Assembly: GCA_930367215.1 (NCBI GenBank)
Contig: OV884056.1
Location: 316,602,709-316,666,708, forward strand
Direction: 5' to 3'
DNA from: Pollenia angustigena
Taxonomy: Eukaryota; Arthropoda; Insecta; Diptera; Polleniidae
DNA: 64,000 nucleotides
Made by a program: the position numbers and the translations under genes. The notes under the pieces are model-generated. The model worked only from the letters and a program-made list of their open reading frames with translations, was not told the DNA's origin and ran no database searches. Of the stretch, positions 43,602-54,583 are shown in pieces (position 1 is the stretch's first letter; every line of letters starts with the position of its first letter).

Positions 43602-43868
43602 TTACAACTGACCCTTGCCATCGGCGCCAGAGGGAAGCTGTTCGCGACCAGTTTCTTTAACCACTAACCAGCCATTCAAGTCCTCGGCACTGCTATCAAC
43701 CACCTTGACCTTAAAAGTGGGGGAAATGGGAAATAAAGGGGGATTGATAGGATCATAGGTAATGGGATAGGGGATGGGAGGATGGATAACCCTTAGTCGT
43801 GCTGGCCTTAAAGCAAATACCTTCCAACTTGTCCCGGCTAGAATTTGCCGACTCAAGTTACAAGACAT
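43602..43868 (-). CDS. short ORF upstream of ORF1, possible ORF1 N-terminus
   Basis: 88 codons, ATG at 43868, Pro-rich middle (VIHPPIPYPITYDPINPPLF) and the end 'LNGWLVVKETGREQLPSG'. It stops 13 nt before the ORF1 frame opens and is in a different frame. It could be the real start of ORF1 separated by one frameshift, an upstream ORF, or chance in the 5' untranslated region. I cannot decide without other copies. Confidence 0.4.
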   Translation of the reverse strand: MSCNLSRQILAGTSWKVFALRPARLRVIHPPIPYPITYDPINPPLFPISPTFKVKVVDSSAEDLNGWLVVKETGREQLPSGADGKGQL

Positions 43869-43926
43869 TCACTACAGCCAGCATTTAAGCCACCACATCG
43901 CGGCAAGATAGTTATCCATGGTGGTG

Positions 43927-43939
43927 GCAGCCCAACATA
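43927..43939. repeat. target-site duplication of LOA-type LINE (5' side)
   Basis: GCAGCCCAACATA. It lies at the start of a direct repeat of about 48 bp at 43928-44024 (AGCCCAACATAACTGCATAC repeated), so the LINE landed in a locally duplicated sequence or near its edge. Confidence 0.9.
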
Positions 43940-44773
43940 ACTGCATACATTTTTATCAGCTTAAAGTCAACATAAAGCCCAACATAACTGCATACATTTT
44001 TATCAGCTTAAAGTCAAAATCTATTCTAAGTTGACGAACTCTAAGACATGACCTGACCTGATGCTAAAAGAAAGCTTTGTATTAAAGGCTATTAAATTGT
44101 AATAAGGGATTATCTTCTTAGTATTTACTAAATAAACATTGTATATCAGTAATTTCAATTAATTAAAATTCTAATTCTAAAACTTAATAGTTAAAAGTTT
44201 GCAAAGTTACAACATACATGAGTGGATTATTTTCCAAAAAGCTATTGTTGTTATGAACAATACTCCCTTCTTTAACATTCTGCGTTCTGCAATTAACTTA
44301 AAACCCAGTAAAAAATGTAATCCAAAAGGAGCAGGTTTTTTGTATGAATTCATACCTCAAATCGCTTCAAACCTGCTGATGGGATGCCTGATTTTTGTAT
44401 GGGGTGTTCCCGGTTTGGAGGACTATTTTCTGCTGACAATAAGCGCTTCTTTTAACATGCAAACAAAGCGCTCCTAAAGTGCTTTTCTAAGGGCTAACTA
44501 TATTAACATATTCATTAATGTTTTGCTTTTACTTGTTTAAATTACATTTTTAACCATTTTCGTAAACCATAATATATTTTTATTTTTTTCGCTTTAAAAC
44601 CTTCGTCGTTTTCAGCACAAAAATAGCAGCTTTTTTGTATGTTTTACTGCTTTATTAGAGCTCTCTAATTGAAGCGCTTGATCATGCGCTTTTTCTCTGT
44701 AGTGCTTTTTACTGGGAAGTAATATTTTTTAAGAATGAAGTTTCATTTAAAAAAAGTTTGGATAACTATTTAT
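43940..44773. other. non-coding, possible MITE at 44306-44719
   Basis: A 48-bp direct duplication lies at 43928-44024. CCCAGTAAAAA near 44306 and TTTTTACTGGG near 44708 face each other and could bound a MITE of about 410 bp. Several 'AAGCGC' and 'GCGCTT' motifs lie between. No gene recognised. Confidence 0.4.
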
Positions 44774-45008
44774 TATACCTTCCACCACAAGTGGTGAATG
44801 AGCTTATAATAAGTTTGGGAATCCGTGTGAAAATTTTTTTAATATTCGTGTAGGGACAAAGAAAAAACATGGTTTTGGTAAGCATATTCTAAGAGCAAAA
44901 TATTGTGATAAGATTCATGATTGAAGTCACCATATTACGATTATTATTAAATCATATTATGACCAAATATATTCGTATCTCAATATTTTTCCCATAATAA
45001 TATTCTTA

Positions 45009-45171
45009 TCATGTTACTCATAATAAATTTAGAGGTTATCATATTATTATCATGTGAATCATAATAAGTCAAGAAGCAATCATATTATTATGATGTTAAT
45101 CATATTAAGTTAAGAAGTTATCATATTATTATCATGTTAATCATAATAAATTTAGTAGTAATCATATTATG
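45009..45171. repeat. tandem array of four roughly 41-bp units
   Basis: Units start near 45009, 45050, 45090 and 45131 and share ATCATGTTAATCATAATAA, TTAGAAG(T/C)(T/A)ATCATATTATT-like ends with substitutions. It lies in an AT-rich element that also has 'CACCATATTACG' upstream, reminiscent of the 2098 MITE family. Confidence 0.8.
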
Positions 45172-45610
45172 ATACAGTGGTTTTTTGGCACTTTCAAATT
45201 TTTCTTCATTTAATTTCTTTTTTCTTTAAACTTGATTTTTTTTATTGGGAATTTTTCTTTAAATTGCTTAACTACTCACTAACAAATAATTTGATAGACA
45301 TATTTAAAACAAACGACACAACTAATTCAAAATTATTTTACAAATATTATTAGAGTACATTTATTATGTGTATAGAAAGTTATCATGTTAAAGCTATTAA
45401 ATATCATGAAATGGTTGTGAGCAACAGAATATGTTTTCAAAGTTATCATTATTTAGTTGTTAAAAACATAACTATTCTTCAGCCAACAATACCCAAATTT
45501 ATAATTACGACAAACATTGATATGTTTACAGTAACTATAATATTGCTTATATTTAATAAAATTAACAATTTTTGTGCACGTAACCGTTGCCAAGCATATT
45601 TTTTCTGGTC

Positions 45611-46443
45611 CCGTGCAATAAAGCCATAGGAAATAAAGCCAAATGCCGTTATTACCACCATCCAAGTGCAATAACGCCATAATAATTTAGCAACCAAAGT
45701 GAAAATAACGCCATAACAGTGTAATTGTTATGGTTACAAAACAATAAGTTGCCATTGTCAAGTGTTGAAAATATATGGTACAGTAGGTGGAAGGGAGGGG
45801 GAGCGCGCCCGGCGAGCGATCGTTGGGCGTGCGGCGGGCCCGTCACGACATGTTTACAAACTCCAAAGCATAGCCAGCCTTCGGCAGGGCATAAGGATTT
45901 TCTCCTCTTTGTTAAAACAAGTACCGGCTTCGCTTACTAAAGCTTCTCTGTATAGCCGGCCTTCCGCCGGGCGCAAGGATTTTCTCGTCTTTGATAAAAC
46001 AAGTACCGGCTTCGCTAACTAAAGCTTCAATGTATATCCGGCCTTAGGCCGGGCGCAAGGATTTTCTCCTCCATGGTATAACAAACACCGGCTTCGCTTA
46101 CTAAAGCTTCTCTGTATAGCCGGCCTTTGGGCGGGCGCAAGAATTTTCTCCTTTATGGTATAACTAGTACCGATTTCGCTAAGTAAAGATTCTAAAATCT
46201 GCCTTGTTTCCGAACGAAGGCTGAATACGCAGAGAAGCTTTAGTTAGCGAAGCCGGTGCTTGTTATACCATAGAGGAGAAAATCCTTGCGCCCAAAAGTG
46301 TTGTCGTTATATTTTTAATATAAACACCCAGAGAAAAAACAACGAAACAATTTTTAAATAAATTAGAATTATATTAAAAGAAAAAAATTTAAATGGGCCA
46401 TAAGGCCATGTACGGCTTTATTTCCTATGGCTTTATTGCACGG
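45611..46443. mobile_element. foldback-like element, copy B, complete
   Basis: Terminal inverted repeat of about 30 bp: CCGTGCAATAAAGCCATAGG then AAATAAAGCC at the left, exact inverse at the right. Inside are 'AATAACGCCATAA' motifs, a GC-rich segment at about 45785-45845, then an array of four forward 82-bp units followed by an inverted unit. Same family as 16594-17770. No coding capacity seen. Confidence 0.85.
45871..46292. repeat. inverted array of about 82-bp units, copy B
   Basis: Four forward units (each with GCCGGCCTTCG-like start, CAAGGATTTTCTCCTC and ACCGGCTTCGCT) then a turning point 'AAATCTGCCTTGTTTCCGAA' near 46196 and one unit in reverse. Units differ from each other by a few percent, so they have evolved since duplication. 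Confidence 0.85.
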
Positions 46444-47017
46444 CACAATTTTTTCGCTGCGTTTTTAAAGTCTATATATTCTGGGTCAATGAGTAATTCT
46501 AAGTCGATTTAGCCATGCCCATCTGTTTGTCCGTCTGTTGAATAGTCTCTCACCTTGAAACAACTCAAAACAAAAGAACAATATTTGTGTCAAATAGAAA
46601 TTAAGCAAAAACGGTTCAGTGGGATAAAAGTTATGAATGCAAATTCGGCTAAAAATCATACTGCTGATTTTCATCAACATCGGTCCAAAATTTACCATAT
46701 GCCCCATAGAAAGCCTACATTTGAAAACAGTTGATAACAATAACGAATACTACTATTGTAACAAAATGTAGTTCCTTACAATTTTATAAGCTAGAAATCA
46801 CTGCGGCAAATATGATGAAAATCAGTCTATAGTTTACCTTATGCCCCATACAAAGCCCATTATCGGAAAACTTTTTAATACGTCTTAAACCGTAACGCAT
46901 AATGCCATTGCCATTGATTACAGCTATCGTAGTAAAATTTGGTCTGTCATAGTTCTATAAAAAATCAAAAAATCACACTGTCAAAGATCGGTGTATAATC
47001 TAGTATAGGTCCCATAT

Positions 47018-48436
47018 AGGGAGTTGGACCGGTTTTAACCGGTTATTTTAGATTCTCCCAAGTCGAATATTTTAAAATGTTAATTATTCAAAAATCGAAT
47101 AAACCGGTTATTTTGTTTTCCTTACTTTTGTTATAAATGTACCCGTAATTTAAGTATTTTTCTAATTAAATATAAGCCAAACTTAAACTTTTTATTAAGA
47201 ATGCCAAAACAAAATGTAACAAAAGTCAAAAAACAAATCGCTAATATGTAAAAGCTTCTTGTTCTTGTAACAAAAACCAAAAACAATTCAAAATACTTCA
47301 AAAAAATGTTAAGCTTAAAAAGAAATTAGCAATTGGACAGTATTCTAAATATTAAATTTATTTTTGTAAAGATGTCATCTTTGGTGATATTTCGTACTGA
47401 TTTAAAAGGCAATTTGCTTAAAAGGCCCTAAAATGATAAGTTGGAAAGGTTCTTCAACGTCACGACTTATTTATCAGTTTAATTAGTCCGCAAGCTTGAC
47501 AAAAATATACGCCAAGTAAAACTTGACTCTTTTCCATGTAGTTCTTAAGAGACTGCAAATAATACTTAGTAAAATATACTGCCAAAAATAATTAAAAAAC
47601 TCCTAAGTAGTTCTAGCATATCTTCATGCTTAAAATTACAACAGTTTTATTTATTAAAAAAACAAGAACTTAAAAAGAAATTAAAGTTATCAGAAACTGT
47701 TATAGAAGGTTTTAAATTGTGATCGACGAATTAACAGATATTTCATACACAAAGCATGTTCATATAACTATTCGTTTCTAGCCGCAAGTTTTCTTAAAGA
47801 ATAGTTTGCTTTTGCCAAACATTTGGCTACATTGATTTCAATTAAAAAATTTGTGATATTAATTAAAAAATTAATTAAATTTGCACCAGTAAACAAATTA
47901 ATAGTATCAATTAAACTAGTTAATAGTATTAATTAAACGTTATTTATTAAACATGATTAAACGTTTAATTCACTTGATTAAATTTTTAATTAAAACTGAT
48001 TTTATTTTTGATTAATGCTTTAATTGGTGAAAAATTTTGGAGAATTTTTTCTGTGTACAGTATACAATTATCATCTGAGGAATAAGGTTTAGGAAATAAA
48101 TAGAAATCATTAAAAAAAGCTTGAATTTGATCAATTTACTGGTGACGCTTTGTTTTTGGATTTTATCGTCAAATATTTGTCAGGTCTGAACATACGTTAT
48201 AGTCATAAATAAGTATTTTGTTGGTTCCTTGCCTTTGTGAATTTTTTTGTTTTTATTCAAATTAACTTTTTATTTTAAAAACTAATTTGATTTTTGTATT
48301 TTTATGTATTCGAATTAAAACCGTTTAGCCGGTTATTTTTAATATGCTTAACCGAAACCCGGTTTTTTTAAAATAGCAACTATTCGGAATATTCGAAAAC
48401 AGGTTTTTGAAAAAGTCGAATAATCGATCTTCCTAG
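47018..48436. mobile_element. hAT-like non-autonomous element with 8-bp target duplication
   Basis: Flanked by TCCCATAT at 47010-47017 and 48437-48444. The ends are imperfect inverted repeats (TAGGGAGTTGGACC near the left, TAGGAAGATCGATT inverse at right) and subterminal 'ACCGGTTTTAACCGGTTATTTT' / 'AACCGTTTAGCCGGTTATTTTT' motifs. An 8-bp duplication is the hAT signature. No transposase remains. It contains the MITE fragment 47858-48055. Confidence 0.65.
47858..48055. mobile_element. truncated copy of the 26877 MITE family
   Basis: Shares TTTGCACCAGTAAACAAATT, 'GATTAAACGTTTAATTCACT' and the right end TTTTTTCTGTG followed by TA with 26877-27183. The left arm is missing or diverged. Confidence 0.7.
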
Positions 48437-48704
48437 TCCCATATGAAGCAGAGCCTTCTGAAAAGTACTGTTAAACTTATAAAACGCTAAAACAAATCGG
48501 TATAATTTAGGTTTTTCATTACCAGAATACCCTGTAGCTACTCTTATGGCCATTTTCTCATTAGGCGATTATCTTTTTTCCCAACGAAAAACTGCACATT
48601 AAAGAAAATTGGTGTTCTCAATGTCTCATTTGCTTCGTTTTAATCGCAAAGCTAACCGGCATTCTTCTGCCAATTATTTATTTTCCTTTTATTTGCCGTA
48701 CAGA

Positions 48705-49550
48705 CACACAGAAAAAAATCAAGTTAAAAACGTCGAAAACAAGGTTGATTTAAATTTTTACGGTGGTGATTTTGCTTCATACGGGTTTCATGTTAATTCA
48801 ACCTGATTTAACAATAACTGCGAACAACATTTTTTTCTTTTGATATAACTATAATTCATGTTAATTTAACATTGCAGTAAAGTTAGAGCAAAATGTAATT
48901 TATATTGAAATAACAATCGGAATCACGTTGAATGAAAGTTATTTCCAGTTGAAACAACGTGAATTTCATGTAGAATCAAATGGGTTTAAGTGTATTTTAA
49001 CAGTGTGAAGAAGCTTCAGACAACATTTGCGTTTATGTAAGAATAATTCAAAACCCTGTAACACATGTTTCACTTATTTTGTATTCTCCTTTGTTAACAG
49101 AAGCATCAGCAGAATCGCCCGATATGGTCATCATTCTACTTTGAAAACTTGATGTACTATTTAAATAAACAATTTTAATTAAAAGAATACGGGAATTGTC
49201 TTCTTTTTATAACATATTTTAAAAGTGAAAATAAAAAATGTACATAATTAAGTAGGTATGCATGTTATTTTAACAAGATAAACTTTTGATTTTAATACAA
49301 AACAGGTTTTTATGGGTTCAATATTGAATCCAGATTTATTTATATTTTAATATTTTTTTTTTTTTTTTATTTTTTTAACAGTGAATAATATTAAATAAAC
49401 GTAATTTAAGGTTATTTTGATATTTTTTATTAAAAATTAATATGAAATAATGATAAATTTAAGTAAAGGGCATAATTTTTCTGAAATTTAACATGATTCT
49501 CAATCAACATTTTTCCATGTTAATTTTACATGGGTATTTTTTTCTGTGTG
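48705..49550. mobile_element. TIR element, 846 bp
   Basis: 15-bp perfect terminal repeat CACACAGAAAAAAAT / inverse, with GA on both sides. Internal inverted motifs 'CATGTTAATT'. The central part recurs at 36290-36650 on the other strand. A short ORF at its left is not gene-like. Confidence 0.75.
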
Positions 49551-49779
49551 GATAAATTCAATCAGCTGACTCCCATCTTTTACATGTATTTTGAGTGGCG
49601 TTGCCAGCTGAAAACTTTGTTTTTTGTCGGTATATTGAGAAACCCAAAATCGTTAACGGACAGTTTATCGATTCAATAAATTTATGTTGATATTAAGTAA
49701 CAGACAGTTTGTCGATACATTGAGAAAATGGCCATTAGGCCATTAAATAACGGAATTGTTGCAACTTGATTTCCCCTGT

Positions 49780-50321
49780 TAGGCCGAGCGGCAAGTGGCT
49801 TATAACTGAGCGTCATGTCTGTGCGGTTACGTTTAAAATGGCATTGTCAAAGAAAATTGTATTTGTAAATAAAACTATTTAAAGCGTTTAAGAAAAAAAG
49901 AAGATTTGGTGTTCAACCAATAAATTAAGCAAGGCGACATTACGGCGAAATCAACGATTTATATACAAATCTACGCAAATTTCCAGACAGTTTTTTCGGG
50001 CAATACTGCCGTATGTCTGTGAAATCCTTTGAATCACCTCATTATTTCTCGGGTAAACTTGGTTATCTGTCGTGCCATAGTAGCGGTCGGCTTTGTGCAT
50101 ATTAAATTATATGCTCCACATTCACTTTTGTCATATTTGTTCTTTGCCGCTCAGAAGACAACTAAAAATTTGAACAAGTTTTATTCCTGAGTGGCTCCGC
50201 TTAGCCGCTCAGAAATGCCACTTACATGACCACTTCAGTAGTATTTCATATGTTTTAATTTTTTGCCGCTAACCGCTCTGCCGTTCTCCACTTTGCCGCT
50301 CACTGCGTGGCCTCGGCCTTA
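49780..50321. mobile_element. possible TIR element, 540 bp
   Basis: Left TTAGGCCGAGCGGCAAGTGG and right end, inverted, AAGGCCGAG ... GAGCGGCAAAGTGG share the two blocks with an 11-bp insertion between them. GC-rich 'GCCGCTCAG' motifs recur inside. Non-coding. Confidence 0.5.
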
Positions 50322-50445
50322 CGGTTTAAAACTCAACTCTTGTTTAGTTGAAATCGTCAGTTTTGCATTATAATTCTCTGTTATTGCGCTAAATAAAATC
50401 TTAAAAAATTTAAATTAAGCTCAACTGAGTTGAGTTTTTTACCGT
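50321..50445. mobile_element. small MITE, about 125 bp
   Basis: Inverted repeat ACGGTTTAAAACTCAACTC / GAGTTGAGTTTTTTACCGT at the ends with one mismatch, abutting the element on its left. Non-coding. Confidence 0.6.
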
Positions 50446-53104
50446 AATAGAATCATAAATGAATTTAAGTCAAAATATAAGAGAAAAAGTCATATAAAAA
50501 ACCACAAGTTACAATTATTTCTTGAAAAAAAAAAAATCAAAAACTTCAAACCCTAAATGATGTCCTCGGCTCTCCGCTATATTTTTGTTATTACATGCAA
50601 AAATAATTATTATTTTTGTTCCCTGCACAATGTATTTTTTTTTTTTTTTTTTAATTTTGGAACTCTTTTTTTGATATAATCACATGATCTTAAAGTGTCA
50701 CAAAATCAATTGTATTTCTTCTTGGAAATTAAATTTGATTTAACTATTTAATTAAAACCATTATTCTTAAAACAAATATTTATTTTGAAATTTTAGTTTG
50801 ATTTAATTTTCAAACAACCAATAAAATAATGAAGCTGCCAGCCATCCTTTGTATTATTTTATTATTCATAAAAAAAAAAAATAAAATATTAAAACCTTTT
50901 TTAACACCGAATTTCTTATTGACACCGGCGGTAAATAAACAAACAAACTGCAGTAAAATCAATAACAAATTAATATACAACTTCATTTTAATAGCTCAAT
51001 ACAAGTCTGGCATTCATAAAATTAAATGTTACGTTTCTGTTTCGTATCTTTGTATCTTTAAGTTTATCCGATCGTTAGAAAACCCAAACAGCTGTATGGC
51101 GTGTGATAGTAAAACAACTGACTGTCAGCCAAGTATTTGAGTGAAGAAACTTCAATTTATTAGTTCTGGTTAGTGTTGTTGTTTATTGTGGCTATTTTTT
51201 TGATAATTATGGTGGTTAAATAGAGTCTAGACCGGTAGTGTGCTCTCTCTCTCTCTTAAATTTAAAACTCTTTGCTTAAAACTGTGTTGAATTTCCCCTA
51301 AGATTGTAAGTGTAATAAACCAGTTTAAAGCTTTAGCCAAGTTTTTATAGCTTTAAAGGTCTAAAACCTGTTTTGGTCATAATGTTGAAAACGCCCCTAC
51401 ACAAGAGAAGGAGGAGCCAACTGCAACCAACTTGTAATTGTGGCCAACAATAAAAACGCGTCAACTAAGAAACATGTTTAATCACGTTTTTATTATTGTT
51501 TCTGTTTTTTTTTTTTTGTATTTAGCCAAGATGGTGTCAAAACAGCCAGCGCAAAAATGGTGGACAGTTTATTTTGTGGCAAGTTTATTAAAGATCGAAC
51601 AGATTGAATGGAATTGCAATGAAATGAAATGAATTGGATTTGGTAGTTTTGTTTGAGTAGGCCAGAGTGGAGTGGAGTTGATGTGAATAAAGAATTATTT
51701 CATCATTCCTGGAAATTGAAACATATTTCAAATCGAGGACCATGACAGCCGATTGTTGGTTGCTAATAATGCAAAAACAAAAACATACAAGCAGTTAAAA
51801 CACGAAAAAAGACATGCCATTTTTATTTTAAACACTGGCAACATGTATCAATAACTGATTTTTGTTGTCACAGTTGTTGTCTTTGTTATTGTTATTTTAA
51901 ACATTTGTGTTCATTTTGTTTTGTTTTTTTTTTTTTTTTTTTTTGATTATTGTTTTTCGCGTTGTTTAATCCTCTTTCTACTATTCGCAGTGATCATGAT
52001 GGTTTCATTTCATACGAATTCGTAGAAATATCAATTGGTTTGATTATTTGGCATCGTTATTAAAAAGGAGTCACACAGTATCCCAGGGCATAGATGTATG
52101 AATGTAGTGGCAATGATGGCAGGAATTTTATGGTTGTCACATTGACTGTATTAAAGAATACACAAACAAAACCAATAGCGAGATATGTCAGATTTGACAG
52201 CTTCATTACTACAAAATCAATGGGGTTTTGTTGTTGTTGTTGTTGTTGTTAAAAATATGTTGGTATTTGTTTTTGGCTATTATTTATTTCCTTAATGATT
52301 GAAACGTATAAATAATAGTTCCCACATATTTAATAATGCAGATCATAAAAACGTATTAAAATTTTAATTGCTTTTTGTCTGTTTTTATTCTACTTTAATA
52401 AACTACAAAAACTATAAAATCTTACAGATAATCTTTCTCATGTCAAGAGGTTTCTTTCATGCAGTAAGTGCGACTAAATTAAGTGTTTGTGGTTACTCAG
52501 CTCAAATTGCCTCACGCAAATTATGTTTAAACGTTCCGTTTAAAGCAACTCAGATTTTTTTGCAAGCCCATGTTCGAGCTACCACTAACTACTTAAAACA
52601 ACTGCTTACTGTCTTTGGCTTTCTAAGGCATCTTTAACTTTACGTTTAATGTCTTTTGCCTTTTTTCTCTCTCTCTCTCTCTTGCTGATTTTAATGCATC
52701 TTTAACATCAATGTCGATCATTAAATGCTTTAAAGAAAATTATCTTGTTAAAATTACAAATAACATGAACATCAATGGTCGTAAAAAAATAACAAAGATC
52801 CTTTTTTAATCTTCAAACTTATTTAAAAGATTTGTTGGTAAATTTTCCTTACAGTGGGCTAGAACGCAGCAAAAAAACACTGTAAATAAATTAAAGCAAA
52901 ATAAGATGCAACACTATTTGAATAGTTTTACTTGTCGTTATTTTTAAATGATCAGTTTTAAATTTTTTTTTTCAACTCAAATAACCGAACGTTCCAATTC
53001 ACTTCTCTCGTAGTTTTTCTAGGATAGTGAACTTTTAACTCCAAGCTGATAGACAAGCGTACCGGAATCCCACTTTTAAAGTTGTAATATTATATTTAAA
53101 GCAA
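50446..53104. other. AT-rich non-coding region with microsatellites
   Basis: T-homopolymer at about 50635-50652, (CT)n at 51242-51256, T-run at 51919-51942, (GTT)n at 52228-52250, (CT)n near 52667-52682. ORFs such as 50829-51140 and 52368-52637 have no recognisable motif. Confidence 0.45.
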
Positions 53105-53400
53105 GTTGTGTGTACACTGGAACGGAAAATCAATACATCTGTACTTTAATCAAGCCGAACCGGTGTCAAAAGTACGGTTAATAAAGAGTTCCTTAAATCA
53201 AGTACAGAATGTTTGATTCAAGTACGGATTTTTTCAATACATATACCGCACTTACAAATCCTTCAAAGGGACTGACTTTGGTAAAAGTAAGAAAAAAATC
53301 TTTAACTGTGGTTGATTTAAGAATTTCTAAGTTGGTTTTATCTCCAATTCTTTCTTGAAATAATCCGAAAGTGGATTGATTATAATCCAAACATTTACCC
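53105..53400. repeat. copy of the 4851-5635 repeat family
   Basis: Shares CGGAAAATCAAT, CCTTAAATCAAGTACAGAA and TTTGATTCAAGTACGGATT with 4851-5000 in similar order, with indels. Confidence 0.5.
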
Positions 53401-53865
53401 CAGGCAACCGGAGATAAAGAATTTATTTAGTTGTTTCACCTATATTGCATTCCATCATTCTTTTTTAGAAGACTACATCTGCTTTAAAAATATGATTTAT
53501 TTAACTAAATAATTTTAACAAATAGAATTCGGGAATTTTTGCTCTTTTTCTTATACTTTTAAACAAGAAAATAATTTAGATTTTTTTTATTATAGTTAAG
53601 CAAACCGTTCTAAAATACTTTTGCAGTGTTGCTGTTGTTTCTTCAACAAAAATGATCAGCTCTTAAAATAATTGAAGATGACTTAAATTTTATCTGGTAC
53701 CACTGGAAGCAGGAGTGATATCTTTATAGGTACTGGACTATTTGTTCTCCGAGGATCACGTCATGTATGAATGTCGTTTGGTATGGGCTGATTTTTGCTT
53801 ATAACGCAGGAACAAATTCGGCCTGTTGCAGAAAGTTTATGTGTGCTATTGCTAAAACAGACCTG

Positions 53866-54583
53866 CAGCCGTATTCTGTAATTCGCTTACCTTAAGCTAA
53901 ATCTCGTTAGCTAAAATGCCTTAGAGCCACTTTTTGGGTTTGAGATAAAAGTTAATTTTATTCTATAATTAGCTAATCTGAGAATTAAGTTAATCTAGTA
54001 TCAATTGAATTTGATATTTTTGGGTGGTGGCTTAAACCATGTAGCGCTACCATACTGAGCAAAATAAATGGCAACATTTTTTTGCAAATATCAACTTTTT
54101 ATCAACCAATATGGATGTTTTCAAAGAAGAAGAAGAAAATGCGAGAATTAAAAATTGTTTAAAGAAAAAATATATTACAGAAAATATATAGAATGGAAAA
54201 CTTATATAAAAGTGCTAAGCAATGTTTTAAAATGTATTTTTTGTTTATATTTTTGCAAGTTCTTTATGCTAAACATGTTTATGTTGACAGTTTAGGTTTA
54301 AACCACCACCGTTGGCCGCTTAAACTAGCAAAAACAAGTAAATACAGAGATTAAAGTTATTTTAATCGCTAATCTCTAACCCAAAAAGTGGCTCTTAGAG
54401 GATACAAAGCTTAAAAATTTTAGCGGCTTAAAAGCTAAAACTGCGGCGAATTAAAATCGTATGGCATTGCCAAATTTAACAATGCACGGTACAGAATTGC
54501 ACTCGTAGTCAAAAAGTGCTAAATCAACTTTATAGAATTTTAGCGATAGAGATTAAGCTATAGAAAATTACAAAACACGGCTG
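53866..54583. mobile_element. TIR element with second inner inverted repeat, 718 bp
   Basis: Ends CAGCCGTATTCTGTAATT and the inverse of CAGCCGTGTTTTGTAATT. An inner perfect 18-bp inverted repeat AGAGCCACTTTTTGGGTT lies at 53923-53940 and 54378-54395. The subterminal segments share 'TTAAGCTA' and 'TTAGC' motifs. Non-coding. Confidence 0.75.

Larger units (their letters stand above)
38010..43926 (-). mobile_element. full-length LOA-type non-LTR retrotransposon, 5.9 kb
   Basis: Minus-strand LINE with a long ORF1 and an ORF2 having endonuclease, RT and RNase H, flanked by a 13-bp target-site duplication (37997-38009 and 43927-43939). The 3' end, in plus orientation, starts with (GTAG)n at 38010-38030, a short tandem-repeat tail instead of poly-A. 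The 3' untranslated region is about 230 bp. RNase H after RT, together with a DUF4780-like ORF1, points to the LOA clade of the Jockey/I superfamily. It is markedly GC-richer than the surroundings. The intact ORF2 and perfect TSD indicate a recent insertion. Confidence 0.93.
44774..48540 (+). repeat. DINE-1-like element disrupted by nested insertions
   Basis: The left end TATACCTTCCACCACAAGTGG and the 'GTGTGAAAATTTTTTTAAT' start match the copy at 24316. The core 'GTCGATTTAGCCATGCCC' resumes only at about 46503, after unrelated elements at 44870-46460. The homologous body (GCCCCATACAAAGCCCAT) then continues to 47017, is interrupted by an element at 47018-48436, and resumes to about 48540. Confidence 0.65.

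Noticed and set aside
50829..51140. 103-codon ORF with hydrophobic start
   Set aside because: Lys/Asn/Ile-rich AT translation with no motif. Probably chance.
53690..53865. GC-richer segment that might translate to a LINE C-terminal piece
   Set aside because: Only a loose resemblance, with several stops. No RT block is visible.
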